36,842 nt of DNA, taken from the NCBI RefSeq assembly GCF_042658365.1, contig NZ_JBHSQC010000001.1. One strand, written 5' to 3'. The notes under the pieces were generated by a model. It saw only the letters and a list, made by a program, of their open reading frames with translations, did not search any database and had not been told where the DNA came from. Made by a program: the position numbers and the translations under genes. Position 1 is the first letter of the stretch. Each line of letters begins with the position of its first letter. Below are positions 1 through 7,344 of this stretch, piece by piece. This stretch comes from Carnobacterium_A antarcticum (GTDB taxonomy: Bacteria > Bacillota > Bacilli > Lactobacillales > Carnobacteriaceae).

Positions 1-40
1 AAAAAATAGTGCCAGTGAACCGATTGGTTCACCAACACTA
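1..40 (-). terminator. Rho-independent terminator of the leftward teichoic-acid-like gene
   Basis: Read on the minus strand, a 5-bp stem, a 3x3 internal loop and a 7-bp stem with a four-base loop (outer arms 7-11/36-40, inner arms 15-21/26-32) are followed directly by six U (complement of 1-6). It lies about 45 bases after the stop codon of the leftward gene. Confidence 0.75.
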
Positions 41-84
41 AATATTATAGAGCCCAAAAACTAGAAGAGAAACACAGAAAAAGT

Positions 85-2205
85 TTAGGTCGTTGCATTT
101 CGCGAGTTTAGCAGCTTCATAACCGCTGCATAGATCCGTTCGTTCGATTGAGTATCGCGGTATTCGATCAAAGCATCGGCTTTTTTCCGATTTTTCCGAT
201 TCAGTTTGAAAGGAGGTTTACCGAGTTGTTCTAGAAGATAAATAAGATTTTCTTCATTTGAAGTGATCTCACCCGGCAGTTCATTTAAGTAAATTTCACG
301 AGGAGCGATAGGGCTGGTCGTGTCTGATAAAGCCACCTCTGGCTGATAAAAATAAACAGGTTTCGTTAAAAAACTGAAATCAAAAGCAAGCGGATCAGAA
401 TCGGTTATAAAAATGCTGCTTTCTTTGACTAACTGCAAAACATCAACATATTCTTGCAGCAGAACCTGACAATTTAAGGCAGAGAAGTCGCTCAAGTAAC
501 GCAACATGGCATGCGGCAAAGCGACCACCACTTGTAAATCGCGTTCTGCACTAAATCGTTTAAAGTCAGGGTTGTCTAACAGACTAAGAAAACGCTTGGC
601 CGTTCGGTCGATTGCTTCCGTTTGATAATGCAGTCCAGTTTCTTGTTCCGTCGGGAAAATCAAAAGTTGATGAGTGTTTAAAGCACCTTCTTTTTCTTCT
701 AAAAGAGTATCAAAGCGAGCTAAACCAGTGATGGCTACTTGCTGTTCAGGATAATCCAGCGTTTCAATAGCATAACGCTTTTCGTTTTTGGAACTAACAA
801 GTACTAGGTCTGTCTCGAATTGCTTTGTGTCAAAACCAAGAGAGGCTTTAACTGGCTGCAGTCCTAAAACATTATTTTGTAAAAGAACGCGTTTAGCACC
901 GATGGTATCTATCCATAGCGGGTTGCGCGTTGGATAAATGTGGTAAGGCGCTTCAGAGGTCAAAATGATTTGAGCCATCAATAATGTTCGGATGTATTTC
1001 TTCGATTTAAAGGGCAAGACATGATCTTCCCCTAGAGCGCATACTTTTTCATAATCAGGCGAATCTGGATCAAGAACGTAATAAACGTCTAGTTCAGGAT
1101 AGGTTTCGCGTAAGTAACGGAAGTAGTACCAGCCGTTATTGCGGGCTTCCATTGGTTTTTCGCCGATGATCCAAATCTTTCGGTCGGTATAGAAAGGTTT
1201 TATTAAACGAGCAAACGGTTGGATCTCTCGATAATATTCATAAACCTCTTTAGCGTACTTTGTTGCAGCTAAGGTTAACCCGTTATACTGTTCAGTAAAG
1301 TTAGGCGCAAAGAGATAAACCCATTTGCCATATGCAACAGCGTAGTCTTTATAAATCTTACGAGACTTTAAATCTTGTGGGTGTGCTATGCGTACCACAG
1401 TTGGATCAAACAGACCATTTAAGTAAACTTCAAAGTAAAAGTCGAAATCTTCATCGCCAATGTTGTCAATAAATAATTCCTTGGCAAAGTCATCTAACGC
1501 AACGTCGATCTCATAGTCGTAAAAGTAATGATGAGTTCCGTTTTCCAAGCGATTCAATTGATGATTGGAATGGATGGTGCGTTGAGTACCTGATTTGCGG
1601 CCCACCATAATCGTATCAACGCGGTTAATGGCTATCGCTGTCGTGATAAGTTCGCCAGCAACGTGTAAGTGGCCTTTTTGGATTTCAACTTTATTGATTT
1701 GACTAGCATGGATATAACGAATGCTGCGCACAGGGACATTTACTGTAAAACAAAAGCCATGGGTCTTGCGGCTGAAATAAGGATAAATATTATTGTCTTC
1801 ATCCTTAAATTGCGATAAACCAAACGAATCAAAATGATCAAATAAATCAAGCGAAAGCGGTTCTTCTTTTTGAATCCACTCGTCATTCACCAAATATTGG
1901 ATAACGAAATAAAACTCAAAATGTTCTTTTGGATTTTTTGAAGTGTTTTGGCGAATAAATTCGCGGATAGAAACTGTAAAACGGTAGGTCGATTCGCCTG
2001 TTTTCTCAGCTAAAAAAGGGTAACGAGTCCCTGTTTCTCTATGCAGGATATAGAATTCCTTTAAGCTGGGCGTTTGCTCTTTCGAAAGGGAAAGAGTGGT
2101 CATAATTGTATCGCCTTCTTTGCGTATTGAAAAAGAAGGGTGTTTAATCGTTTTAAGTTGTTGCTCAATGATTTCTTCAGATTGGATGTCTTTGCTGGAT
2201 GACAT
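85..2205 (-). CDS. CDP-glycerol glycerophosphotransferase (TagF/TarF-like) family protein, altered active-site motifs
   Basis: A 706-residue protein whose C-terminal half (from about residue 340) resembles the CDP-glycerol:poly(glycerophosphate) glycerophosphotransferase domain, which builds teichoic acid chains at the inner face of the membrane. The fold landmarks are present: RKIWIIGEKP..NNGWYYFRY, then a DLVLVSS..ITGLARFD segment, then FDFSFLTKPVYFYQ. Two catalytic motifs look degraded. The WHG/QHG histidine motif reads LLQNNVLGLQ, and the usual TDYSS-like motif reads TDSDPLAFDF. The N-terminal ~330 residues look like beta-rich accessory domains. An in-frame ATG at 2268 lies upstream of the -10 box of a good promoter (2254-2282), so translation more likely starts at 2205, which has GGGGGT eight bases upstream. 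It could be a non-catalytic paralogue or a variant transferase. Family assignment is fairly sure; activity is not. Confidence 0.75.
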   Translation of the reverse strand: MSSSKDIQSEEIIEQQLKTIKHPSFSIRKEGDTIMTTLSLSKEQTPSLKEFYILHRETGTRYPFLAEKTGESTYRFTVSIREFIRQNTSKNPKEHFEFYFVIQYLVNDEWIQKEEPLSLDLFDHFDSFGLSQFKDEDNNIYPYFSRKTHGFCFTVNVPVRSIRYIHASQINKVEIQKGHLHVAGELITTAIAINRVDTIMVGRKSGTQRTIHSNHQLNRLENGTHHYFYDYEIDVALDDFAKELFIDNIGDEDFDFYFEVYLNGLFDPTVVRIAHPQDLKSRKIYKDYAVAYGKWVYLFAPNFTEQYNGLTLAATKYAKEVYEYYREIQPFARLIKPFYTDRKIWIIGEKPMEARNNGWYYFRYLRETYPELDVYYVLDPDSPDYEKVCALGEDHVLPFKSKKYIRTLLMAQIILTSEAPYHIYPTRNPLWIDTIGAKRVLLQNNVLGLQPVKASLGFDTKQFETDLVLVSSKNEKRYAIETLDYPEQQVAITGLARFDTLLEEKEGALNTHQLLIFPTEQETGLHYQTEAIDRTAKRFLSLLDNPDFKRFSAERDLQVVVALPHAMLRYLSDFSALNCQVLLQEYVDVLQLVKESSIFITDSDPLAFDFSFLTKPVYFYQPEVALSDTTSPIAPREIYLNELPGEITSNEENLIYLLEQLGKPPFKLNRKNRKKADALIEYRDTQSNERIYAAVMKLLNSRNATT

Positions 2206-2253
2206 AAAATAGTACCCCCAATATCGCATAGTTAGCGATGATTCACTAAATTT

Positions 2254-2282
2254 ATCATACCAGTCCATTCAACAGGTGGCAA
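2254..2282 (-). promoter_or_regulatory. SigA-type promoter of the teichoic-acid-like gene
   Basis: On the minus strand: -35 TTGCCA (2282-2277), a 17-base spacer, and extended -10 TGG-TATGAT (2259-2254). Transcription should start near 2247. This excludes the ATG at 2268 as start codon and supports 2205. Confidence 0.7.
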
Positions 2283-2446
2283 ACGGTTTCGGTCAAATGT
2301 ATGGAAAAATTGATTGAAAAACTAAAAAAAGGGCCAAACTTCAAACCTCCCGAGACAAAATGTGTCTTTCTTTACCATTAAAACCCTGAATTATGTTAAA
2401 ATATAGAGTAACAAGTTAAGTATAGTTTAAGAAGGGAATGGATAGG

Positions 2447-2806
2447 ATGTTAGTTGGAAAAATCACCGCCATTGGCGAACACGCAATCACTCAGAAAGAC
2501 CCTATTATTATTTTATTTGGAGAACAAGCAACGGAGGATCTTCGAACGGTTTCTATTATTCAGTCTTTTGAAAAAGATAAAGAGAGAGTGGACTTAAAAC
2601 CAGGTCAAACCATTACATTTGATGAACAAGTTTATACTATTTTAGAAGTAGGCGCTTTAGCCAATGAAAATCTAAATACGATCGGTCACGTAACTTTAAA
2701 CTTCTCTGAAGTTCCTGAGGAAGATAAATTAGCAAGCGGGATCTACTTAGAACCGTTTACTTTGCCAAAAGTAGCGGTTGGTACTACTATTCATTACGCA
2801 AAATAA
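2447..2806 (+). CDS. Orphan PTS glucitol/sorbitol-type EIIA protein without the catalytic histidine
   Basis: A 119-residue protein that follows E. coli SrlB (EIIA-Gut) along its length: KITAIGEHAI at the N-terminus, LKPGQTITF in the middle and a strong match around VGALANENLNTIGHVTLNF (SrlB has VGSVAEDNLRELGHVTLRF). In true EIIA-Gut a histidine in the FIHCH segment accepts phosphate from HPr. Here the aligned segment reads VSIIQSFEKD, with Gln in its place and no His nearby, so phosphotransfer looks impossible. No EIIB, EIIC or sorbitol dehydrogenase gene lies close by. The start at 2447 is preferred over the ATG at 2438 because GAAGGG at 2431-2436 is ten bases upstream of it but only one base from 2438. 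It may be a structural or regulatory relic. Family call is good; function unknown. Confidence 0.78.
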   Translation: MLVGKITAIGEHAITQKDPIIILFGEQATEDLRTVSIIQSFEKDKERVDLKPGQTITFDEQVYTILEVGALANENLNTIGHVTLNFSEVPEEDKLASGIYLEPFTLPKVAVGTTIHYAK

Positions 2807-2840
2807 TAAATAAACGCTGGAACCGAGGGGGGAGAACCGG

Positions 2841-4067
2841 ATGGAACAAGAACAAGAAAAAGTCAAAGTCAAAACTGTTGCTACTTGGTTTTGGAGATGG
2901 TTTTTAAATAACAAAGTGGTGACTATTTTATTGGTCTCATTGTTGATATTGCTGAATATATTGGTTTTTTCAAAGATCACTTATGTCTTTGATCCCCTTA
3001 AAGGTTTTATTGAGGTGATCGGATTGCCTCTTCTAATGGCTGGTATTTTGTATTATTTAGTAAATCCATTGGTTGATTGGATAGAAATGAAAAAAGTTCC
3101 ACGGGTTGGCGGTATTCTGATTATTTTTGTAGTGATTATTGCTTTGGTTGTTTGGGGCGTGACTACCTTGATCCCGATTATTCAAGAACAAACCTTGAGT
3201 ATCATCAAAAACTGGCCGCAGTACTGGGAAAGTGTTGTCATCCAAGCCGATGCGTTAGTAAGAAGCGATGTTTTTTCTCAGTTCCAAGAACAACTGACAG
3301 ATATCAATCAAAACATTATGTCGTCTATTTCTAAACAGGCAACAAATGTAGTGAATTCTACTGTTTCTGGTATAGGAAGCGTGGTAGGAGCTGTAACGAA
3401 CGTTTTTATAGCGTTGATCACTATGCCGTTCATCTTATTCTACTTATTAAAGGACGGCCGCGATTTGCCGTATCATATGATGAAGTTTATCCCAACAAAA
3501 ATGCGGTTAAACACCTATAATTTATTAAGCCAAATCAATACACAAATCAGTCAATACATTCGGGGACAACTGCTAGTCGCATTTTTTGTGGCTCTTATGT
3601 TTTGGATTGGATTCGCTATTGTGGGTCTTGAATATGCGGTAACATTGGCTGTTATGGCAGGTTTTTTGAATTTGATTCCTTATTTAGGTTCATTTCTGGC
3701 GATGGTGCCCGTCGTGATCATCGCATTTGTCGCCTCACCTGTGATGTTAGCAAAAGTTTTGATCGTTTTTGCTATTGAACAGATGATTGAAGGACGAGTT
3801 ATTCAACCTCAAATTTTAGGCAGCAACTTAGACATTCACCCAGTAACCATTATTGTGGTGTTGTTAACTTCAGGAAAATTGTTCGGTATTCCCGGAGTGA
3901 TTCTAGGGATTCCTGGATATGCAGTCTTAAAAGTTATTTTTGAGCATTTCTTCCAATGGTACCAACAACATTCCGGCTTATATGAACACGATTATAATCC
4001 GGCCTATGAGCCAAGTCTTCCGATTGAAAAAAGGAAGCACTTTAAACGGAAAAAAAAGAAAAAATAA
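2841..4067 (+). CDS. AI-2E family (PerM/YtvI-like) membrane transporter
   Basis: A 408-residue integral membrane protein with about eight hydrophobic segments in the AI-2E pattern: two pairs at the N-terminus (about 28-60 and 75-115), a soluble central region around 120-190, then a C-terminal cluster. Family landmarks are LITMPFILFYLLKDG, GFLNLIPYLGSFLAMVP, IEGRVIQPQILG and LFGIPGVILGIPGYAVLK. Members have been linked to export of autoinducer-2, Na+/H+ exchange or other solutes, so the substrate cannot be named. The C-terminus is a very basic cytoplasmic tail ending in KRKKKKK. A very strong GAGGGGGGAG ribosome site lies just before the ATG. It is 34 bases after the EIIA-like gene, probably co-transcribed with it, and ends at a terminator shared with the convergent azoreductase gene. 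Confidence 0.88.
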   Translation: MEQEQEKVKVKTVATWFWRWFLNNKVVTILLVSLLILLNILVFSKITYVFDPLKGFIEVIGLPLLMAGILYYLVNPLVDWIEMKKVPRVGGILIIFVVIIALVVWGVTTLIPIIQEQTLSIIKNWPQYWESVVIQADALVRSDVFSQFQEQLTDINQNIMSSISKQATNVVNSTVSGIGSVVGAVTNVFIALITMPFILFYLLKDGRDLPYHMMKFIPTKMRLNTYNLLSQINTQISQYIRGQLLVAFFVALMFWIGFAIVGLEYAVTLAVMAGFLNLIPYLGSFLAMVPVVIIAFVASPVMLAKVLIVFAIEQMIEGRVIQPQILGSNLDIHPVTIIVVLLTSGKLFGIPGVILGIPGYAVLKVIFEHFFQWYQQHSGLYEHDYNPAYEPSLPIEKRKHFKRKKKKK

Positions 4068-4070
4068 TCT

Positions 4071-4115
4071 AAAAAAAAGAACACCGGAATATTTTTCGGT
4101 GTTCTTTTTTTTTTT
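4071..4115. terminator. Bidirectional terminator
   Basis: Stem GAACACCG (4079-4086) pairs with CGGTGTTC (4097-4104), flanked by a run of A on the left and eleven T on the right. It can stop both the AI-2E gene (plus) and the azoreductase gene (minus), whose stop codon is 12 bases away. Confidence 0.9.
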
Positions 4116-4126
4116 GAATTATTTGG

Positions 4127-4750
4127 TTAAAAGGTTTGGCCTAAAGCTGTTGCTTCTGCTACTGCGTCAGCAACGATTTTTGGAGCGTCTTCTGGAGCAA
4201 AATCCATTCCTTCTACGAATAGTTCATGAAAATCGGAAACGCCAATAAAATTAAAAATAGTTTTGATGTAGATACTGGCAGGATCTTGACCGGCATAAGT
4301 ACCGCCGCTGGCTTGAATGTGCAAAACTTTTTTATCTGCAGCCAGACCGATTGGTTGGCCCAACTCATTGTATTTAAAGGTTTTCCCAGAAACGTTGATT
4401 GTATCTACCCAGGCTTTTAACCGGGCTGGCACATTTAAGTTCCATAAAGGATTAGCTACGACGACTTTATCGGCAGTTAAAAAATTATCTGTATAATTGC
4501 CGAATAAAGTAACTTTTTCCTGTTGAACTTCTGATAATTTATCAAATGGAGTGCCAGAACCAAGAGCAGCCCAAGCGTCAAGCAAGTTGCGGTCAATTTC
4601 CGGTACAGCCATATCGTATAAATTAGTATCCTCTATAACATGATCAGGATTTTTCTTTTTATAAGATTCAACAAAAGCATCCGTTACTTTCATTGAACGT
4701 GAAACCTCACCGGTTAATGGATGGGCCCTAACAATTAGTAATTTAGTCAT
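4127..4750 (-). CDS. azoR: FMN-dependent NADH-azoreductase
   Basis: A 207-residue flavodoxin-fold quinone/azo reductase. Such enzymes use NADH and bound FMN for two-electron reduction of quinones and azo compounds in the cytoplasm. Family landmarks are the N-terminal LLIVRAHP strand and phosphate-binding loop, VVANPLWNLNVPARLKAWVD (compare APMYNFNISTQLKNYFD in E. coli AzoR), SGKTFKYNELG, the LHIQASGGTY flavin loop and FIGVSDFHELFVEGM. The ATG at 4750 is chosen because AAGGA lies eight bases upstream; the ATG at 4759 abuts the same Shine-Dalgarno sequence and is too close. It is transcribed alone and converges on the AI-2E gene. Its promoter overlaps a TACT-N7-AGTA site, which suggests control by a quinone- or aldehyde-sensing HxlR-type repressor. 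Confidence 0.9.
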   Translation of the reverse strand: MTKLLIVRAHPLTGEVSRSMKVTDAFVESYKKKNPDHVIEDTNLYDMAVPEIDRNLLDAWAALGSGTPFDKLSEVQQEKVTLFGNYTDNFLTADKVVVANPLWNLNVPARLKAWVDTINVSGKTFKYNELGQPIGLAADKKVLHIQASGGTYAGQDPASIYIKTIFNFIGVSDFHELFVEGMDFAPEDAPKIVADAVAEATALGQTF

Positions 4751-4812
4751 TTTGAACATCCTTCTTTCTTTTGTCTTTGTGATGAAAAGGATAACGAACT
4801 TTATTCTTTATT

Positions 4813-4841
4813 ATCTTACTAAAGATAAGTAGCGGTTGCAA
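4813..4841 (-). promoter_or_regulatory. Promoter of azoR
   Basis: On the minus strand: TTGCAA (4841-4836), a 17-base spacer and TAAGAT (4818-4813). The -35 is good and the -10 moderate. The predicted operator at 4817-4831 lies in the spacer and touches the -10. Confidence 0.55.
4817..4831. promoter_or_regulatory. YodB/CatR-like operator TACT-N7-AGTA
   Basis: TACT (4817-4820), seven bases, AGTA (4828-4831). This matches the published consensus for B. subtilis YodB and CatR, HxlR/DUF24-family repressors that control azoR1 and catDE in response to quinones. A second palindrome, TTATCTT-N4-AAGATAA (4811-4828), overlaps it. The repressor gene is not in this window. Confidence 0.6.
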
Positions 4842-4891
4842 TAAAAAATGACGGTATAAAACGGATTCATGAAAAAACAAGAGAAAAATAC

Positions 4892-4920
4892 TTGATTTTT
4901 TTTTCATAGTCTCCTATAAT
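4892..4920 (+). promoter_or_regulatory. Promoter of the TetR-ABC exporter operon
   Basis: TTGATT (4892-4897), a 17-base spacer and a perfect TATAAT (4915-4920). Transcription should start near 4927, inside the first operator. It also shows that the ATG at 4919, in frame with the regulator, cannot be its start. Confidence 0.8.
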
Positions 4921-4947
4921 GACAAAGTGTCATATGACGAGGTGTCA
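4920..4947. promoter_or_regulatory. Two tandem TetR-type operators
   Basis: Two 13-base inverted repeats, TGACAAAGTGTCA (4920-4932) and TGACGAGGTGTCA (4935-4947), share the pattern TGAC-N5-GTCA. Their centres are 15 bases apart. They cover the end of the -10 box and the transcription start, the classic arrangement for a repressor acting on its own operon. Confidence 0.75.
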
Positions 4948-4975
4948 TTTTTGTACGTTGAAAGGAAGGAAAAAC

Positions 4976-5599
4976 GTGCCAACAAAAACTTATTTTAATC
5001 TATCGGAAGGCAAGAAAAGCCGCTTATTAGCAGCAGCAGCAGCAGAGTTTTCTCGAGTTCCTTTAAACGAAGCATCCATCAATAACATTATCAAAAAAGC
5101 AGATATTTCACGGGGCAGTTTTTATCAGTACTTTGAAGATAAAGAAGATCTGTACTATTATTATCTGAGTTTATTGAAACAAGATACGCAAGAGATGTTG
5201 TTCGACAGCTTCAAGGAAGCGGAAGGCAATCTGTTTGACGGTTATCGCATCTTTTTCCCAAAAACACTCGCTTTGATCATGGACGAAGAACATGTTGAAT
5301 TTTTTAAGCATTTATTCTTACACATGGATTATCGAACCACTAAAGAAGTTACTCCTGAATCTGTTAGACATTGTGGTCAGAAAAAAAATTTCCACAAAGA
5401 AAAACTAAAGGAATACATCAATATCGAGGGAATGAAATTGGAGAAAGAAGAAGATTTTCCTATGCTGATTAAGTTAGTGATGTCTATGTTATTCAATACG
5501 ATTGGAGAAGGCTTTTACAAACAATATTCGCAAGAAGAAACCATTTTAATATTTAATAAAAAGTTGAAATGGATCGAACAAGGTGTTAAAAAAGATTGA
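4976..5599 (+). CDS. TetR/AcrR-family regulator of the ABC exporter
   Basis: A 207-residue repressor starting at GTG 4976, with AAGGAAGG six bases upstream. Residues ~10-55 form the TetR DNA-binding domain: the first helix KKSRLLAAAAAEFS, then SINNIIKKADISRGSFYQYFEDKEDLYYYYL, a textbook helix-turn-helix. The rest is the ligand-binding and dimer part and resembles no specific ligand class I can name. It is the first gene of an operon with two ABC half-transporters 23 and ~1745 bases downstream, and two inverted repeats cover its promoter. I infer that it represses the operon until a drug or other exporter substrate binds. A pure (AGC)5 repeat encodes the alanine run in helix 1. Confidence 0.88.
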   Translation: MPTKTYFNLSEGKKSRLLAAAAAEFSRVPLNEASINNIIKKADISRGSFYQYFEDKEDLYYYYLSLLKQDTQEMLFDSFKEAEGNLFDGYRIFFPKTLALIMDEEHVEFFKHLFLHMDYRTTKEVTPESVRHCGQKKNFHKEKLKEYINIEGMKLEKEEDFPMLIKLVMSMLFNTIGEGFYKQYSQEETILIFNKKLKWIEQGVKKD

Positions 5600-5622
5600 A
5601 CAATTAGGAGGAAAACAATACT

Positions 5623-7344
5623 ATGATGAAATTAGCTAAACGCATGAACGGTCTTGCGGTATTTGGAGCAATCCTGTTTATGGTCATTCAAGTTATCGGC
5701 GATTTATACTTGCCAACTTTAACAGCAGACATTATCGATAACGGAGTAGCGACAGGAGATGTTGACTACATTATTTCAGTCGGTATCAAAATGCTCGGGT
5801 TTTCTTTATTAAGTGTGGCGGCAGCGACGGCTAATGTTTACTTGGCTTCACGTCAGTCTCAGTTGCTAGGAAAAAATGTTCGAAGCAGTATTTTTAAGAA
5901 AGTATCGTATTTTTCAAATGATGCGATCGATGAGTTAGGAACGTCTTCATTGATCACCAGAACAACGAATGACGTTGTACAAGTTCAAATGGTAGCGATG
6001 ATGGCTTTAAGAATGATGATCATGGCTCCGATCATGTTAACAGGAGCAGGAGTGATGGCTTACAACCGTGAGCCTAAACTAGCCAGTATTTTTCTTTATG
6101 TTCTTCCTATTCTAGCAATATTTATGGTTGCGATTATGTACTTTGCTGTTCCTTACTTTAAGAAAATGCAAAGCAAAACGGACCGGTTGAACTTAGTGTT
6201 CCGTGAAGGATTGACTGGTATTCGCGTTATCCGTGCGTTTAACCGTAACGATTCAGAAATCAAACGTTTTGATGCAGCCAATAAAGATTTTGCAGATACT
6301 TCGATCAAAGCTAATACAATCATGAGTTTCATGATGCCGGTTATGACGTTGATCATTAGTGCAACCAACATTTCAATTATCTGGTTTGGCGGACATTACA
6401 TTGGCGATGGCTTGATGGAAGTAGGAAACTTGATTACATTTATGACTTATGCTATGCAGATTCTTATGAGCTTTATGATGTTATCAATGATTTTCATTTT
6501 CATTCCCAGAGCACAAGTATCTGCAGCTCGGATAAATGAAGTCTTAGAAACAGAAAGTTCTGTTAAAGACCCAGAAAAACCTGTTAAAGTTCAAATGGCT
6601 GATAAAGGAACATTAGAATTTGACCATGTTGATTTTCGTTACACAGGCGCCGAACAACTAGCCCTAGAAGACATTGACTTCAAAGGAAATAAAGGCGAAA
6701 TGGTGGCTGTTATCGGTGGAACAGGTTCGGGTAAATCTACTCTAGCTAACTTGATTGCGCGTTTTTATGATATTGAATCTGGCAGCATTCGTATCAATAA
6801 TGTTGATATTCGTGATATGAATCAAAAGGATTTACGCAGTCTGATTGGTTATGCTCCACAAAAAGCAGTGTTGTTTACAGGAACGATCCGTTCAAATATG
6901 CAATACGGTAAACCTGATGCAACCGACGAAGAAATTTGGCATGCATTAGAAGTAGCGCAAGCTAAAGACTTTGTATCAGAATTGCCAGATGGCTTAGACA
7001 GCAATGTGGAACAAGGAGGAGGCAACTTCTCAGGTGGACAAAAACAACGCTTAAGCATCGCACGTGCGCTTGTTTCTAAAGCCGATATTTTAGTGTTTGA
7101 TGATTCGTTCTCAGCATTAGACTTTAAAACAGACGCTGCTTTAAGAAATGCTTTAGTGCCTGAAACGAAAGATTCTGTCGTGATGGTCATCGCTCAACGG
7201 ATCAGTACCGTTATGAACGCCGATACTATCTTAGTAATGGATGGCGGGCGAATCGTTGGTAAAGGAACACACGAAGAATTAAAAGAAACGAATGCAACTT
7301 ATCAAGAAATCATGAACTCTCAAATGAGAGAGGAGGAAATTTAA
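5623..7344 (+). CDS. Heterodimeric ABC exporter, degenerate-site subunit (LmrC/BmrC/TM287-like)
   Basis: A 573-residue half-transporter. Six membrane helices fill residues ~10-300, followed by a nucleotide-binding domain with Walker A GGTGSGKST (365-373), signature NFSGGQKQR (~468-476) and Walker B ILVFDD (489-494). The catalytic Glu after Walker B is Asp (D494), and the switch histidine is Gln (Q525, VIAQRIST). These are the replacements known from the degenerate subunit of heterodimeric multidrug exporters such as TM287/288, LmrCD and BmrCD. The partner gene overlaps its stop codon by one base. The ribosome site is TAGGAGG. The likely role is ATP-driven export of drugs or lipids across the membrane; the substrate cannot be told. 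The TetR gene upstream is the likely regulator. Confidence 0.92.
   Translation: MMKLAKRMNGLAVFGAILFMVIQVIGDLYLPTLTADIIDNGVATGDVDYIISVGIKMLGFSLLSVAAATANVYLASRQSQLLGKNVRSSIFKKVSYFSNDAIDELGTSSLITRTTNDVVQVQMVAMMALRMMIMAPIMLTGAGVMAYNREPKLASIFLYVLPILAIFMVAIMYFAVPYFKKMQSKTDRLNLVFREGLTGIRVIRAFNRNDSEIKRFDAANKDFADTSIKANTIMSFMMPVMTLIISATNISIIWFGGHYIGDGLMEVGNLITFMTYAMQILMSFMMLSMIFIFIPRAQVSAARINEVLETESSVKDPEKPVKVQMADKGTLEFDHVDFRYTGAEQLALEDIDFKGNKGEMVAVIGGTGSGKSTLANLIARFYDIESGSIRINNVDIRDMNQKDLRSLIGYAPQKAVLFTGTIRSNMQYGKPDATDEEIWHALEVAQAKDFVSELPDGLDSNVEQGGGNFSGGQKQRLSIARALVSKADILVFDDSFSALDFKTDAALRNALVPETKDSVVMVIAQRISTVMNADTILVMDGGRIVGKGTHEELKETNATYQEIMNSQMREEEI

Noticed and set aside
2320..2360. Possible leftward terminator GGG-loop-CCC with T7
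   Set aside because: The stem is only three pairs, and no leftward gene lies upstream of it.
2747..2980. 77-codon leftward frame across the EIIA/AI-2E junction
   Set aside because: It overlaps two well supported genes on the other strand and has no ribosome site.
3940..4248. 102-codon rightward frame through the AI-2E end and terminator
   Set aside because: It runs through a strong terminator and overlaps genes on both sides; the lysine and leucine runs come from A- and T-rich hairpin arms.
4919..4975. Longer N-terminus of the TetR regulator from ATG 4919
   Set aside because: The ATG lies in the -10 box of the promoter, and no ribosome site precedes it; GTG 4976 has an excellent one.
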